A stretch of DNA of 64,000 bases from Heloderma charlesbogerti (Eukaryota; Chordata; Lepidosauria; Squamata; Helodermatidae): contig JANEZZ010001642.1 in assembly GCA_026122225.1 (NCBI GenBank), positions 930,001 through 994,000 of the forward strand, written 5' to 3'. Positions 22,985-35,392 of this stretch are shown here, one piece after another; within the stretch, counting starts at the first letter, position 1; every line of letters starts with the position of its first letter. Under the pieces are notes generated by a model. That model saw nothing but the letters and a program-made list of their open reading frames with translations, was not told the origin of the DNA and searched no databases. A program made the translations under genes and the position numbers.

Positions 22985-24030
22985 TGTGTATTACTTCCGT
23001 TGTGAAGCTCACAATTAACATTTCTCTTCTGCCTTTCTCCCGCCGCTCCATGCTTTACAATTGTTTCTACACTCCTGATTTGTTAGAGCAAAAAGAAAAG
23101 AAAGCAAAGGACAATTTGCCAACCCTGATTGTTTTAAAAAGAAAAATTCTGAGCATGTACAGTTTCACATTTTAAACTCACTTAGATAATGGCGCCATCA
23201 TGCCTATAAGAATAAACTGGTGTTTGCTTTTGGTGTCCTGATGCGAAACACATTTTCTTGGGAATATGCACCATTTTGTGGTAGAAAGAGATTATATATA
23301 TTTAAAGTAAAAATAAGTTCAGTATCTGCAACCACGTACTTGCCCAGCCATCCCCAACTATAAATAGGGGTTTTTTAAAGTAATAATAAAAGGATGCTGT
23401 GACAAGCCCAGTGAGCCCAGCTTGACCATGCCAGGCCTGGTGCTGATGCCAGGCCTGTTTGCCATTACCTCCATCATTCTGCCACATTCTAGCTGATTGT
23501 TTGGGGACTCCTGGCTTCCACCCTAGCTGCACCATGAGCTTGTGAGCTCTGAGGTGGTGATCATCCTTCAGCTCAGCTCCTGTTGGCGCCGGAGGGCCAA
23601 ACCACCCCATAGCATTCGGTGTGGTGGGGCTGGGGTTGAGGATGCTCTTGGACAGGCTACATTGAGCAATCCAGTATACCGTGTGAGTGGGTCAGAGTTC
23701 ATGTGTATTTCAAGTTTATTAGGTATTAGTTGGTCAACAAAATTATTTTGCATTCAGCTGTAAAAACCAAAGGAAATATCAAACAATACTAGGAACTAGT
23801 TAAAAGCAATGCCTGGTTCCTTTGGCCTGAGAAGAAAGTGGCTGAATGTCTGTAAACAATTTTACTTAAAACTTTAAAGCACATAGTCCGTTTGATGTAT
23901 CAATCACAGGATCTTAAGGATTAAGGAAGCACACGGAGTTTGGGGACATCTCCATGAAACATTTTGCGGCTTGCCTTCCTGATCAACCACACCTAAAACA
24001 AATACCAAGTTTTATTAGAAGCAGTATGGG
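22985..24030. other. Intergenic DNA between the two divergent genes
   Basis: Between the two CpG islands. No exon recognised; 23390-23620 is moderately GC-rich with a CCAGGCCTG motif repeated, but I cannot assign it. Confidence 0.4.
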
Positions 24031-24133
24031 ACAGCTTTAAGGATGCAATCCCATACATACTTACCTGGGCGTACTATGAATAGGACTGCCTTCTGAACAG
24101 AAGAGACATGCATAGGATTTCTCACGCTATTAG

Positions 24134-24358
24134 TACCACAGTCTTGGTAGTGCCTAGCACTACCAACCAGAAGGCACTGTGCAGCAATTCCATCTGTTTT
24201 TCTTAGCGGATTTTCTGCGGTATTGAAAAAGACAAAAGAAGTGGTGGGGAAATAGGGGAGGGTTACAACTGGAAGATGTTGACACCTGGACCCCCCACAA
24301 AATTCTGTAATAAGACAGGACAAAGGTGTTATAAAAGTCTAATCTGGAAGCACCTTTG
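24134..24358. repeat. MITE copy, TTTCAGAC/GTCTGAA group
   Basis: Shares with 26597-26822 the blocks TAGCACTACCAACCAGAAGG, GTGCAGCAATTCCATC, GAAGTGGTGGGGAAATAGG and a terminal AAAAGTCTAATCTGGAAGCAC. Ends are diverged. Confidence 0.5.
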
Positions 24359-24366
24359 GACTAGAA

Positions 24367-24502
24367 TAGCTTTCCCCAACCTGGTGCCCTCCAGAAGTTT
24401 TGAACTTCAACTCCTACCAGCTGCAGTCGGCATGGCCAGTGTTCAGGAATCTTGGGGATTGTGGTCCCAAACCTCTGGAGGGCACTAAGTTGGAGAAGAC
24501 TG
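24367..24502. repeat. Palindromic hAT-like MITE
   Basis: Left end TAGCTTTCCCCAACCTGGTG, right end CACTAAGTTGGAGAAGACTG, with the ACTCCTACCAG core. Flanks GACTAGAA and GTCTAGGA match 6 of 8. Confidence 0.7.
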
Positions 24503-24921
24503 GTCTAGGAAAATGCATGCCAGAGCTTGTGTAATCCCTTTTGTGATCTGCACTTTTACACCAGCCAGCCTTCTTTTGTCTTGTCCTGAAATCCAAATCC
24601 CCTTTTTGGTCTCAAATACTACTCTTGGATATATAAACCTTCAGGTAATGGTTTGTACATCAGCATTAATGGGAGCATGTGTATTCACTCCACACTTTGG
24701 TGGAACACCCTGACAACAGACATCTTAATGCTTTGAAGTGACGCGTAGCAAAAATGCATGGTTGGGTATTAACAGGAATTGCAACTCCATACAGCACCTA
24801 CAATAGAACTCTGATCTTTGGTGAAGTCTTCTAGACTATGAGTCTAGGGCAATACACAAAGAACTAAATGCCCAAAATACTTAGAGCTATAAGCTTTAGT
24901 AATGGTAGATTAATCAATGTG

Positions 24922-25165
24922 CAGTGCAATCCTATGCACGTTTACTTGGAAGTAAATTCTGCTATGTTTAATGGAGCCTACTGTCTAATACTGCAACTCC
25001 CAGCACTCCTGACAATTGGTCATGCTGGCTGGGACTGACAGGAGTTGAAGCCCAAAACATCCAAGCTGCTTTAATAAGTTTGTTTATGCACACTTACCTG
25101 CAAATAAACCCCACTGAATACAATGAGACTTACTTCTAAATAAGTATACTTAGGATTGCACTGAA
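24922..25165. repeat. Short palindromic MITEs of the TGCAATCCTATGCA group with a nested hAT-like MITE
   Basis: Starts GTGCAATCCTATGCACGTTT and ends TACTTAGGATTGCACTG. Between the halves (about 24990-25065) is a hAT-like palindrome (GCAACTCCCAGCACTCC ... GGACTGACAGGAGTTGAAGC). Either an insertion into one element or two adjacent elements. Confidence 0.5.
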
Positions 25166-25169
25166 AAGC

Positions 25170-26420
25170 TTTAGTAGGTTAATTTTGGTAACCAATTTTA
25201 ACTCTTGGGGCTGAGAGTTAATAATACCACCTGTTTAACAACATGTGTTGTAGTAGCTTTTAACAGTTGCATCTATAATGGCTTTGCATGGGGATGGCCC
25301 CACCATTAGGCAGAGCGAGGGGGCTGCTGGGGGCTGCAGCCCCCAACAGCCCTTCCCCATCCTGTTTCCATCCTCCTGAGCCAGTGCTCAGCAATGCTTG
25401 CTTGTTGCTGGCCTGGCCAGCTGTCTTGCCTAGCTGCCTTCTCCCAATGCATAACAGAAAGCATCATTAAGAAAGGTGGGCCCCTGATGGAGTGAGCAAA
25501 CAGGGAGTGAGAGTTGGGTCCAGGCCAGGCACTTGAGCAGGCATCATGTGAGCACACATGTTGCTTTACCTCCACAATGCATGCTGCCACTGCTTTAGCT
25601 ACATTACGGCATGTGTTTGAGTGGTCAACAAATAGGCATCAGGTGGAGCAGTGAGTGAGCCATGGGGACATGCTGGAGGACAGAGCTGTGTGTACCACTC
25701 CTGCATCCCCTAAGCTATCCCATTGCCAGTGTTGAAGTAAAATTCAACAGCTAGGCAGGCAGGCTTCTCTTTGCAAATGTCTTGGACTGGCTCTGGGTTT
25801 GGGGTACTGTGGAATTTATTTAACCTTAAATGTAATTTATTCTCAAATAAAATTATTTAATCAATGGCACAGCTAATCACAATTAAATTATGTGGCACAT
25901 GTAGGAAATTGCCCCAGAGAACTTTGCTTATTGAACAGTTTAGAAATGTAATAATTAATTAAAAAGCAAACCAAATGGAGGGCCAGATACTTCCAGTGAG
26001 CTCTAATTACTGTGCTTACAGTCAATATCAGAAGTATTTCTCTGTTGATAGGATTATTTAGTACAGATGTTTCCACCATTCCATAGGCAATGAGGTCTCT
26101 TATTCTATTATAGATAGCCTTCCTAAGTAGGTCAAGACCATTTCAGCTACTCCAAGTGAAATTCCTATAAATCATTCCCACCTCCCCCCACAAATTAAAT
26201 GCAAAAGACATGACGTCATATTTTTGTATTATTTTTGGTGAGGCTGTAGTTTAGACTGAGGAATCCTAATGACATTTCTGCTGCAACGACCAAAGTGTCC
26301 TCCAGTTTCCTGTGCCTTTGCTTTTAGTATGCCTTTCCTCCTATCTCTCCATATTTTTGTTCCCTTCCACTTGTGTCTCCCCTACCAACTGACCAGGCTA
26401 CTTTAATCGAGGCTCATTTC
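25170..26420. other. Intergenic DNA, no gene recognised
   Basis: Includes a GC-rich stretch at 25290-25560 with a strong hairpin GGGGGCTGCAGCCCCC (25328-25343). The remainder is AT-rich without recognised features. Confidence 0.45.
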
Positions 26421-26427
26421 ATACTTT

Positions 26428-26520
26428 AAGGCTGCAATCCTATGCGTACTTACCCTGGATGGAAGTAAGCTCCATTGAACATAGTATGATTTACTGCTGA
26501 GTAAATGTGTAGGATTGAGC
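26428..26520. repeat. Short palindromic MITE, TGCAATCCTATGC group
   Basis: Begins GGCTGCAATCCTATGCGTAC and ends AATGTGTAGGATTGAGCTGC. Related sequence appears at 24922, 24040-24115 and 52430-52505. Confidence 0.6.
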
Positions 26521-26596
26521 TGCATGAATCCTGAACATCTAAAATGATCAGACATTTGAGTAAATAAAAATATTGTTTACATAAAATGACAATCAG

Positions 26597-26822
26597 GGTG
26601 CTTTCAGACTGAGGGCTCCTAGCGCTACCAACAAAAAGGCACCTTGCAGCTATTCCACCGTTTCCTCCTTATCACATCTTCTGCAGTAAGCTAAAAGATG
26701 GAAGAAGTGGGAGAACATGGGAAGGTTATGAGTGGAAGATGACAATATCTTTAGACCCCTGTAAAATGCCATGAATGAGGCAGGGCGATGGCACAATAAA
26801 AGCCTTGTCTGAACGCACTGTT
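26597..26822. repeat. MITE with GTGCTTTCAGAC termini
   Basis: Left end GGTGCTTTCAGACTGAGGG, right end GCCTTGTCTGAACGCACTG; inverted ends of about 12 bp. Length about 226 bp, matching the diverged copy at 24134-24358. Confidence 0.6.
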
Positions 26823-27013
26823 ACCTGAGGGACATACTCTAAATTAATTATCATGAGTTTCAAACAAATTAAGTTCTGCTGTGTTTGACAGCAGTTTATA
26901 AGCATATAGTATATAAGCATATTTGACAGCACTTTATCAGCATTACCCTTAGTTGAGCTGCCCACAGAATCCTTCCCCCCCCAGATGTAATTAACCCAAC
27001 ATTCCGTTAATTT

Positions 27014-27144
27014 AGGGTTCGATCCTATGCATGTTTAGACAGAGAAAAGTCCTACAATTCCCAGCATTCCCCAGCCAGCTGTGCTGGGGAATGCTGGGAG
27101 TCGTTGGACTTTTTTCTGTCTAAACATGCATAGTAGTGCACCCT
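27014..27144. repeat. Palindromic MITE, AGGGTGCAATCCTATGCATG family
   Basis: Two arms of about 60 bp: AGGGTTCGATCCTATGCATG pairs with the end CATGCATAGTAGTGCACCCT, and the centre CATTCCCCAGCCAG pairs with CTGTGCTGGGGAATG. A partial copy lies at 34686-34755. Confidence 0.8.
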
Positions 27145-27300
27145 TATTCATTCTATACCACAGAATAGCCAAAGTTCTCTGGGTGGTTTACAAAGATAAA
27201 ACCTTAAAATACTACATTGTACATAATAAAAATTTATTATTATATGTTTAATTTATAAACATATAAATAAACACACACACACATATAAATCTAAACAGTT
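27145..27300 (-). repeat. L2-type LINE 3' terminus
   Basis: CCAAAGTTCTCTGGGTGGTTTACAAAGATAAAA is the L2 3' UTR in reverse, followed by AT-rich sequence and a short (AC)n. Confidence 0.6.
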
Positions 27301-28047
27301 TTAACAATCAGCAATAAGAAATTAAGTACATGACCCATTTTCCTTTGCTGCAATAACCTAATTGTGGAAAAGTTGAGTTTGCATAGCCCCTAGGAGCCAT
27401 AAGGGAAAGGAAAAGAGTCTCTTAAGTTAAAATATAACTTGTGCTAATATAAAAGTTACAGCAGCAGTAATACTCCAGGATGCTTTCAGGAAATTGCATA
27501 TACTACTAATTATTGTTAGCTAGTCCAGACTTTGGCATTAATAATTTTACTAAAATAATCAAAACACCTGGGAAGGCAGGAAGGGCATAGAAAGCACGGC
27601 TCTGCATTAGGCTTGCAAACTTTCCCCTCACGTGGTAGGGCTTCTCTGCCGTTAACGACAGTGTTAAAGCAGAGGTTTAGCAGACAATGTTTTTCCCACC
27701 ACTGTATTTTTATGCCGGAAAAGGCATAATTTGGGGAATTTCTGTTAGTCACACAACGGTGAAAGGCACAGTTTGCTCCTAGAGGCATCTTTGTGGCTGT
27801 TAAGTTTCAGAGCTAGATTATGGGATTCCGCTTGTTACAATTACTAGTTTTAATTAAGCAATGACTCATAGTCCAGCATCATTTTAGCAGCGTACTTGTT
27901 GCTAAGTGGCACACCACCGTCATTTCCTACAGCCTATGTAAAAGAGATGCACCATGGATCCCTTCTGCAGTGTGTTTTCTTTGGTCATCTTTTCCTACCA
28001 TCCAGTAGACTTTCTGTGAGAAAGCGTCGCCACTATTATGTATACCA

Positions 28048-28246
28048 GCCTTCCCCTATCTGGTGCCCCTCCAGTTGTGTTGTACTAGAATTCCCATAGA
28101 ATAGTAGGGTTGGAAGGGGCCTACAAGGCCATCGAGTCCAACCCCCCAACCCCCCATCATCCCCTTCTGCTGGCAGCAGATTGTGGGTGTTTTAGTGCAA
28201 CAGATCTGGAAGGTGTCAGATTTGGGGGAGGTCAATGTATACCATT
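28048..28246. repeat. hAT-like MITE interrupted by a CR1-type LINE tail
   Basis: CCAGCCTTCCCCTATCTGGTG begins a hAT-like palindrome whose second arm (GTGCAACAGATCTGGAAGG, ATTTGGGGGAGG) follows after an insertion. The insertion (28096-28150) is a CR1 3' end: ATAGAATAGTAGGGTTGGAA, GGGGCCTACAAGGCCATCGA, GTCCAACCCCCC. Confidence 0.6.
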
Positions 28247-28259
28247 CCCAGAGGTATAC

Positions 28260-28995
28260 CACTTTACAAAATATATTGTGTGGAAGTAGGGTGCCATACT
28301 GTTCTCATTAAGAACATTTTTTTTACGGTTAATAACTATTTGGGGAGGATCATTTAAAAGGCTGGCTTTGAAGCATTCATAGGATGTAAAAACACTGGCA
28401 CATCCAGGGAAGAACATTTCTTACCAGTTAAATGCAGGGTAACACAACCAAGAATTATAAGTTCAATGATTTCAGAGAACGATTACTTCCTCCTTCCATC
28501 CCAATTTAGTGACATATAACTTTGTGGCACAAGGCCGTACAGTGTATGGTGTGATATAATCCAAGAAGGACGGATGGATGATCTGTTTGCAGGCTTAAGT
28601 AGAGATGGAGCAGTATAATTAGATGAAGGGGCTGGTGATGGAGGGGGAAAGCAAGATACACAGCAAATTAATAGAGCTTCCTGGAGTGTGGTTTTCAGAT
28701 GCCTGCCTCGCTTGGCCTTCCTGAATCCGTGGGAAAGATAAATAAGAAAACATAGTGGCTCTTGTGAAGCATTAACTTTGATCCTTTCCGCCCAGTGCTA
28801 CTTTTAAACCCTTCAGGAAGCAATGGAAAACGTATGAGTTGTCTAGCTTGCTGGCCATATGTGGAACAGCCTTCCACTTGTTGCCAAGCCATGTACATCT
28901 CCCCCACAATATCCACTTCTCCTGAAAATATCTTTTTAGAAACTACTGTGCCCACTTTTTCTACATCTTTTACAAACAGTTAATCTTCCTCTTCC
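28260..28995. other. Intergenic DNA, no feature recognised
   Basis: No repeat or exon was recognised. Confidence 0.4.
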
Positions 28996-28996
28996 A

Positions 28997-29328
28997 CAGG
29001 GTTGGGGGACCTCTTCCAGCCCATGGGACAAATTCAATTTCTGAGAAGCTTTCATGGGCTGCGTTCCCATGATGGGTGGGGCCAAAGACAAAGGGGCGGG
29101 GCCAACATTACAAAGAAATATCAGCCTATTTTAGCTTAAAGCTTTTATTGCCATCAAGTAAGCCTTAGGAGAGGCATTTCAACATTTTTGAATGGGGAAA
29201 ATGCACAAAAGCTGGGAAGCCATCATACTATCGGTGGATGGGGAAAAGGGGGTTGGGGAATGGGTGTGGTCTTTGGGGAATCCCAGGAGGACCAGATTGG
29301 GACCCCGGACCTGAGATTCCCACCCCTG
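28997..29328 (+). repeat. Non-autonomous hAT-like element, about 332 bp
   Basis: Begins CAGGGTTGGGGGACCTCTTT and ends ACCTGAGATTCCCACCCCTG, short inverted termini typical of hAT. Flanking CTCTTCCA and CCCTACCA agree at 6 of 8. Related to 17056-17450. Confidence 0.65.
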
Positions 29329-29334
29329 CCCTAC

Positions 29335-30845
29335 CATTACTAATTCCCGTCCTTTCTGTTAACTTTTTCTTTGTGATGTACTTTAGGGTCGGCAGCACAT
29401 CTTTTTTTAAAAGAAATATTATTTTAGGTGCAGAAACTGGAGGTCAGTCTCCTAGTTGAGGGAAGAAAACACATTACATAATCTATGTGCTGGACAAAGT
29501 AACCTCTGAAGCATTCATTTTAGAAGATAATGGAGAGACAGTTCAAATATGTAGAAACAGTATGAGGTAGAGTCCTTCCTGAGGTAAAAAACATGGATTT
29601 TCCATGTTGAGGGAAGATTTTTCTTTTTCTATCTGGGGAATATTCAAATGTACAATCCTCGATCCTATGGTATGAATGATGCAGTTTGTAAAAGGCTGTG
29701 CCACATGTTTTCCTGTTTATTTCAACCAGCTCTTTGAATATAGAACCTTTTTGGCAGAGACTGCACCACTTATATAATGTTCTGTATAGTATCTCATACC
29801 ATACTGGTGCTAACAATGTTAAGTAGGTGACAAAGGATGGGATGCAATAGGTGTTTGAAAGAAAGACAGAAAGAAAGAAAGAATACCCATTGTACAGTTT
29901 CATGCTCAGATCTGCTAACACATCATAGCATAAACTATGGCACAGTTAACTATATGAAACAGGCTCCCACATGAATTTTTGTGGAAGTTCTTGCACAAGT
30001 ATATAAGGAAATAGATACTACAATGGAAAATAACTGCATGTGGAACCCTGTTTCCGGATGTTGGAGAGCATATCTGAAGTCCAGTGATAGTGATAGCAGT
30101 AATAAACCTAACCAAATTCTATATGCATAGAGAGGATATGTTTATCAGATCCATCAGTAGCATAAGTGCCATCACATAAACATTTCCTGGAACAAGTCGC
30201 AGGGACAAAACTGAAGAAACATTCAGTGATTCCAGTGAAATGCAGACATGAACAGATTTGATTAAACATGGGCATTGTTGTAGAATCTTACATTTTCAAT
30301 GCCCTACCCCACACATAAATTGAAGATTGGTAGATGGAAAGTAATGTGCAGATTACAATATTTTTTTCTAAAGCTGCTTAATTTGCATAGATGTATAGGC
30401 TGCAAAATAAGGGATGCAAGTTTTGGGTGTGTGTGTTGTCTTCTTTTGCAGAATTTTAAGGGATTGTAAGGAATGGTGATAACAAGGGGAAGGAGAGATT
30501 GCCTGAATGTGAAAGGTTTAAGGAAACACATTAAGAAGAAATGGAATACGAATTTCAAAAACGAATTTCAAAAATCTTGGCCTCTGATGGAGGCTTAGAC
30601 TAGTTGCTGAAATTTTAGCTGACAAGGCCTGCAGCTGTTTTAAGCATGGTATTGTGATGTCTATTTTATCTTCAAGATAAAATTTAATAAGGAAGGAAAT
30701 CTTTTTTTTAACTCAACTTTCTTTTTGGCAGGGTGCCTGTGTCTTCAACAGTCACATAACAAGCAGAAAGTCAAGGTCCATACATATTAAAACCTTTTTT
30801 TTTTTTTTTGTCATAACAATGCATAACAGAAATGAAGTAGATGTA
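29335..30845. other. Intergenic DNA, no gene recognised
   Basis: A short (GAAA)n tract at 29858-29882 and a run of about 16 T near 30796-30811 are visible. Otherwise AT-rich sequence without recognised features. Confidence 0.45.
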
Positions 30846-30849
30846 CTCC

Positions 30850-31495
30850 AAAGAGGCTGACTCTCAGCTAAGGTACGACACATCACTCAAAATACTTTAA
30901 ACCATCAATTGAAAACGTATGCAACAATGAAAACCAAATAAAATTGCAGTAAAAGGAGCCCAACAGTAAAACAACCAGTCAGTGGCAAATCCAGCAATAA
31001 AACAGCCAAAGCAGCATTGAAGTATTACCCACTAAAAACTCAGGAGAATAAAACAGTTTTTATCTGGTGCTTGAAACCTAGCTAATAAGGACAAGTGTCC
31101 TTCAGGATAATGTTCTGTGAGGTGATGCTACCATCAAGGAGGCCGTGTCTCCGGTCACCTCCCACCTAACCCCTGAAGGCAGGGGCACCTGCAGCAGGGC
31201 TTAGAATTAAGATCTTAACAAATAGACAGGTTCATATAGGAGGACGGTCCTTCAGATACCACGGGGCTAAGCCACATAGCACCTTGATTTGTGTCTGGAA
31301 ATAATTTGGAAGGCAGTTAACCTTTTTGTTTTAATACTGGTGAAAATATGTTCCAAGCTGTCAGTTTCAGTCAGTTGTCTTGTTGCTGTATTCTGGAGTG
31401 GCTGAAGTTTCTGAGTAGTCTTCAAGGGCAGCACATATAATGTAATCCAGTAATCCAGTCTGAATGTTACCAGAACATGGATAACTACGCTGAGG
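30850..31495 (-). mobile_element. L2-clade LINE 3' fragment, strongly diverged
   Basis: Follows the same order as 12945-13615: GAAGGCAGGGGCACC, ACAGGTTCATATAGGAGGAC, CCACATAGCACCTTGATTTG, TTGCTGTATTCTGGAGTGGC, GCACATATAATGTAATCCAG. Coding frame lost. Confidence 0.7.
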
Positions 31496-31504
31496 TTATG
31501 TCAT

Positions 31505-31580
31505 TTCATTTCGTGTATTTAATTTCTATACTGCCTAATAGCCAAAGCTCGCTGGGCAGTTTACAGAAGCAGCCCTGCTG
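31505..31580 (-). repeat. L2-type LINE 3' terminus
   Basis: ATTTCTATACTGCCTAATAG, CCAAAGCTCGCTGGGCAGTT and TACAGAAGC form the reversed L2 3' end, immediately next to the previous fragment. Confidence 0.55.
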
Positions 31581-31639
31581 GCATATCAGTCTAAGCTGAT
31601 AAAAGCTGACAGAAGCCACTTAGTCATCCAAAGTAAGTA

Positions 31640-32905
31640 ACAGATCTAACAGTACCCCAGGCTGCAAATTTTATATTTAAGGGGGTGTTTAACACTATCT
31701 GACCTGCGGCACACCTTAAATCCTGCTCTGCAGGGTTTTCTTTCCCAGGATACTATCTTTGATCATTAAAGCCACAGAATCAGCACCTCCTCTTTTGAAG
31801 CACCATGCTGCAGTCATTTCAAATTGCAAAAAAAAATATGCAAGTTTCTGCATCAGCCACAGGTTTCTGGGCTAAAATTTCATACTGTAATCTGCAATAA
31901 TTAACTACACTCTCAACCAGTACAACAGATTCTAGACTTCTGCATCCCAAAACCACCCAAATAAATAAAGAGTAATTTAAGTGTTTCCCACAAGAAGTCC
32001 CCAGAGAGTTTATAAGCAGATAGTTGATTATATCTGGTATAAGGCTGACAAAAGGACCTGGGCAGTGGACTCTATATGAGTCTGCCTGAGAATAATACAG
32101 CAGCAGTACACATTCTTGATGGAATAATGCTATCAAGATTTTTAACATCCTTCCTCCACCAGTTAACTAATACAAAGTAATGGTGCTAATATGTTTAAAA
32201 ATTATTCTTCTGCCTCTGAATTAGATTCTGTCTCCCTTATCTTGTTTTATCACGTCTATGCAATTTTTAGCATGTCTGCAGAACTGAGTTTAATCTGGGG
32301 GGGGGGGGGTTGGTGGTTTTAAAAGATTAGTCATGTTTTGATCTCACCTGTCTACAATTATTTATTTGTTTCTACCTGCACAACAGCACTATTTTCAGAT
32401 ATCCCTGTGCACTATTTAATATAAGCAGGGCTACTTTCTCATGTTACAATTTCTGCTGATGGCACTGTAACCCTTTGTTTTCTATTCTTTACTCCTTTTT
32501 TGTCTACATTTAGATTGCACATTTTTAGTGATGATCTGGTTTATGTCCTGCCTTGCAAAGTGGCATGTACATTGATAGTGTCATATAAAGATATTATAAG
32601 TAGCACAAATGCAAGATTCTGCATCGAAATCCTTTCCTTAGGACAGTCAATTAATTGTCAATAATATATTGAAAGAGTATGCAAATCTGTATCCCTGTGG
32701 CACATGAGGGAAAATAGTATTTAATCTCTCTTGGAAATGTAGAACTTTTAAAAACATATACACTTAAACATGTACTCTGTTTATATATTAGAATAAATTA
32801 ACTGAGTTTCAGAACAGATTGAATCCTAGTAAACGGTTGATAGAGTCAGCATCCCTGGAGAAAAAGGCACATTTGGGGCATCTGCTTCCCTGTGGCTAGT
32901 TTATA
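31640..32905. other. Intergenic DNA, no gene recognised
   Basis: AT-rich; a run of 12 G lies near 32298-32309. No recognised repeat or exon. Confidence 0.45.
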
Positions 32906-32909
32906 CTTT

Positions 32910-33318
32910 TCGGGAGCAATCCTATCAAGATCAACGGTCACCTCCGACCCCAGGGGTGACCACCTATCCAGTGCAGGGCGGGAGGAGTGGTGAGGAGCGG
33001 ATCTCCTCCTCGCTCCCCCCGCCCTGCTTTCAGGGCTAGACAGCCGATTTCAGCTGTCTGGCCACAGGACCTCGGAGCGTGGGAAGCAACAGCCGTATGA
33101 CACATCGGATGTGTTGTACCGGATTTCCAACTCCCTGCCCTGCCCCCCCGGGAACACCCCATTTTTGTCGCTCTGCACTGCTCTTACGAGCGTGGAGTGC
33201 GGGGCCAATCTGTGCTGCCATTGAGGCGGCACGGAGGGGGTGGGTGTCAATTCTCCAGGAACCGACCTATCCTGTGGCCGTCTAGCTGCTGACTAGCAGC
33301 TGTAGGATTGCGCCCTTA
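32910..33318. repeat. GC-rich non-autonomous element, GCAATCCTA ends
   Basis: An isolated 400-bp GC- and CpG-rich block in AT-rich DNA, bounded by GGGAGCAATCCTATC and its near reverse complement GTAGGATTGCGCCC. The boundaries resemble the family at 27014 and 34686. Open frames inside are GC by-products. Confidence 0.5.
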
Positions 33319-33319
33319 A

Positions 33320-34680
33320 TTGATTTTAGCTATACTTATTAGCAATATCTTGCAACTGGTCTAATAACATTTCAGCTCAGGTATTGTAAAACAAATTCTA
33401 ATTAGGTCATAAACTTTGTGAGCAAGCATTGTCAGCTTCAAAAGAAGAAAGAAGGACAATCCAAAAGAAATTATTTTGACTGTATTCAAAATAGCTGCCG
33501 TGCTCTGGAATTAGAATGATTCCAGGCAAATGTAACAAATCACAAAGAAACTGAGGTTGAGGGGCAATATCTTATTGTAAGACAGCTGAAGGTAATACAG
33601 ACAGAAACAGAAAGGTGGTAATTGTGTCCACATTCCTAAAGTAATATAACTGGTTTGAGAAATGGTGATTTCTCAGATCAAGGATATACATTATTTTGTG
33701 CCTGGTCCCATCCTGTGGTTTGATTCTCCTCTTCCAGCTATGTATTTGGTTACGCGCACGCACACACACACACACACTTCAAGTATTTGGCTATTTCTAT
33801 GGAAGTAGAATTGCCATATAAAACTCAAGGAAATTTAATTTCACATATCTGCAATCACTTGAATTGTTCACCCTTTTGAACACCAGATGTCACCATCCTT
33901 TAATCTTTCAGGGTAGTAGCTGACTAGCTGTCTGAGCTGTAAGCTATAGTTGAGCATGATAATAATGCTCTAGAGGTCTAACAATGACTTCTAAACATAA
34001 CTAAAGAACAATAACATATGAGTAACCTGCTGGCATCTCAAGTGCAGGTAAAGAAAGAACTGCAGAAAATGTCACTAAACAATCCATTCACCAACTAAAT
34101 GAATACAGGGAGAACTATTCTGCAATATATTTAGATCATACAATCACAAGAAGCAGTTCATTAATACAAGACAGCTTTCCATAAAATATCATGAGATTCA
34201 CTCAGTTGGGTGAGTTGTGTTTTAGTTCATATTTGCATGTTCAATAAAAGGATGCCATGTATCATAAAATTTATTTCTACTTTGACATAGTCTTGAACTC
34301 TTTACTTGCTTAGTTAACTACTCCATCAACGCAATAGACCATAATCTGTTGATCCATTGAGGAACTGAAATTGGTTGATCAAACTTTCATGCTGCCGCAA
34401 TCTTTAATCTAGCTGCAACCCACATGAATGAAATTATTTGTGTAATAACTGTTTGTTTTGTCCTTTGTAGATTGACAGAAGATTCAGTATTGGCACAAAG
34501 TCAATCACCTCTTCTGTTATTTTTTCAGCCTCTTTTAAGATCTGCAACCAGAACTGTTTCACAATCAGGCATGCCCATCACATATGAAAAAAGTCCCTTT
34601 CCCCTCACCTCCAACACATTTGAGCAGTTGAGCTAGAAATATAGCTCAGATTCACAGGTGTTAAATACCATCTATGCAGC
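33320..34680. other. Intergenic DNA, few recognisable features
   Basis: Contains an alternating CG/CA microsatellite at 33753-33777. No exon recognised. Confidence 0.45.
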
Positions 34681-34685
34681 AGTTT

Positions 34686-34755
34686 AGGGGTGCAATCCTA
34701 TCCATGTTTAGACAGAAAGAAGTCCTACAACTCCCAGCATGCCCCAGTCTAAACA
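34686..34755. repeat. Half copy of palindromic MITE (family of 27014)
   Basis: AGGGGTGCAATCCTATCCAT, GTTTAGACAGAAAGAAGTCC and ACTCCCAGCATGCCCCAG match the left arm at 27014. The right arm is mostly deleted, leaving a short CAGTCTAAAC. Confidence 0.65.
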
Positions 34756-35289
34756 ACCTAAAGGCTGTTTTCCTTTATTTTAGCTGAAATTTACTTTAGT
34801 CCAAAGCGCATTCCAATTTGTTTGTCTTATTGTAGACCACTTTTTATTCCTGATTAATTTATCCCTAATAATTCTCACCCCTGATTTTTTGTTTACATTC
34901 ATTAGCATAAAGTAGAATACCAATTCTACGGATAAATATTAATTGAAAGAGTGAGGGGAATCTATCCTTTTATTACCTTAATTATGAGTAGCAAGGGCAA
35001 CATAGTAAGAGTAATTACAATATATTTTGAGATAACTATTTTGTGTTAAGTGATGTTAAATATATAGCCAAAGAGCCTGCTAAAGTGCATATCTTTTTTT
35101 AAAAACACAGTTACTCTGGAAACCTGAGGGAGGAGAGGGGAGTCATCATGATTCAAAGCAGAAATTTATATTTCTGTAACAAAGTACAGTAACAATATGC
35201 AGTAACAATAAAATATTGTTATTCCAATAACAATAAAAACATAGTGTACCTATGTATGTATTTGTCTGATAAGGCCTCAGACAAAGAAA

Positions 35290-35385
35290 GGTCTCACCCA
35301 TTACCTGCTACTGCAGATTGAACCTAGCACCTTTTTCATGCAAAGCAGGTTCTCTACCACTGAGCTCCAGGCCCTCCCAAGGTGT
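35290..35385 (-). repeat. tRNA-derived SINE fragment, minus orientation
   Basis: Reverse complement contains GAGCTCAGTGGTAGAGAACC and AGGTTCAATCTGCAGTAGC, the A and B boxes, as at 877-1012. Confidence 0.7.
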
Positions 35386-35392
35386 CAATGAC

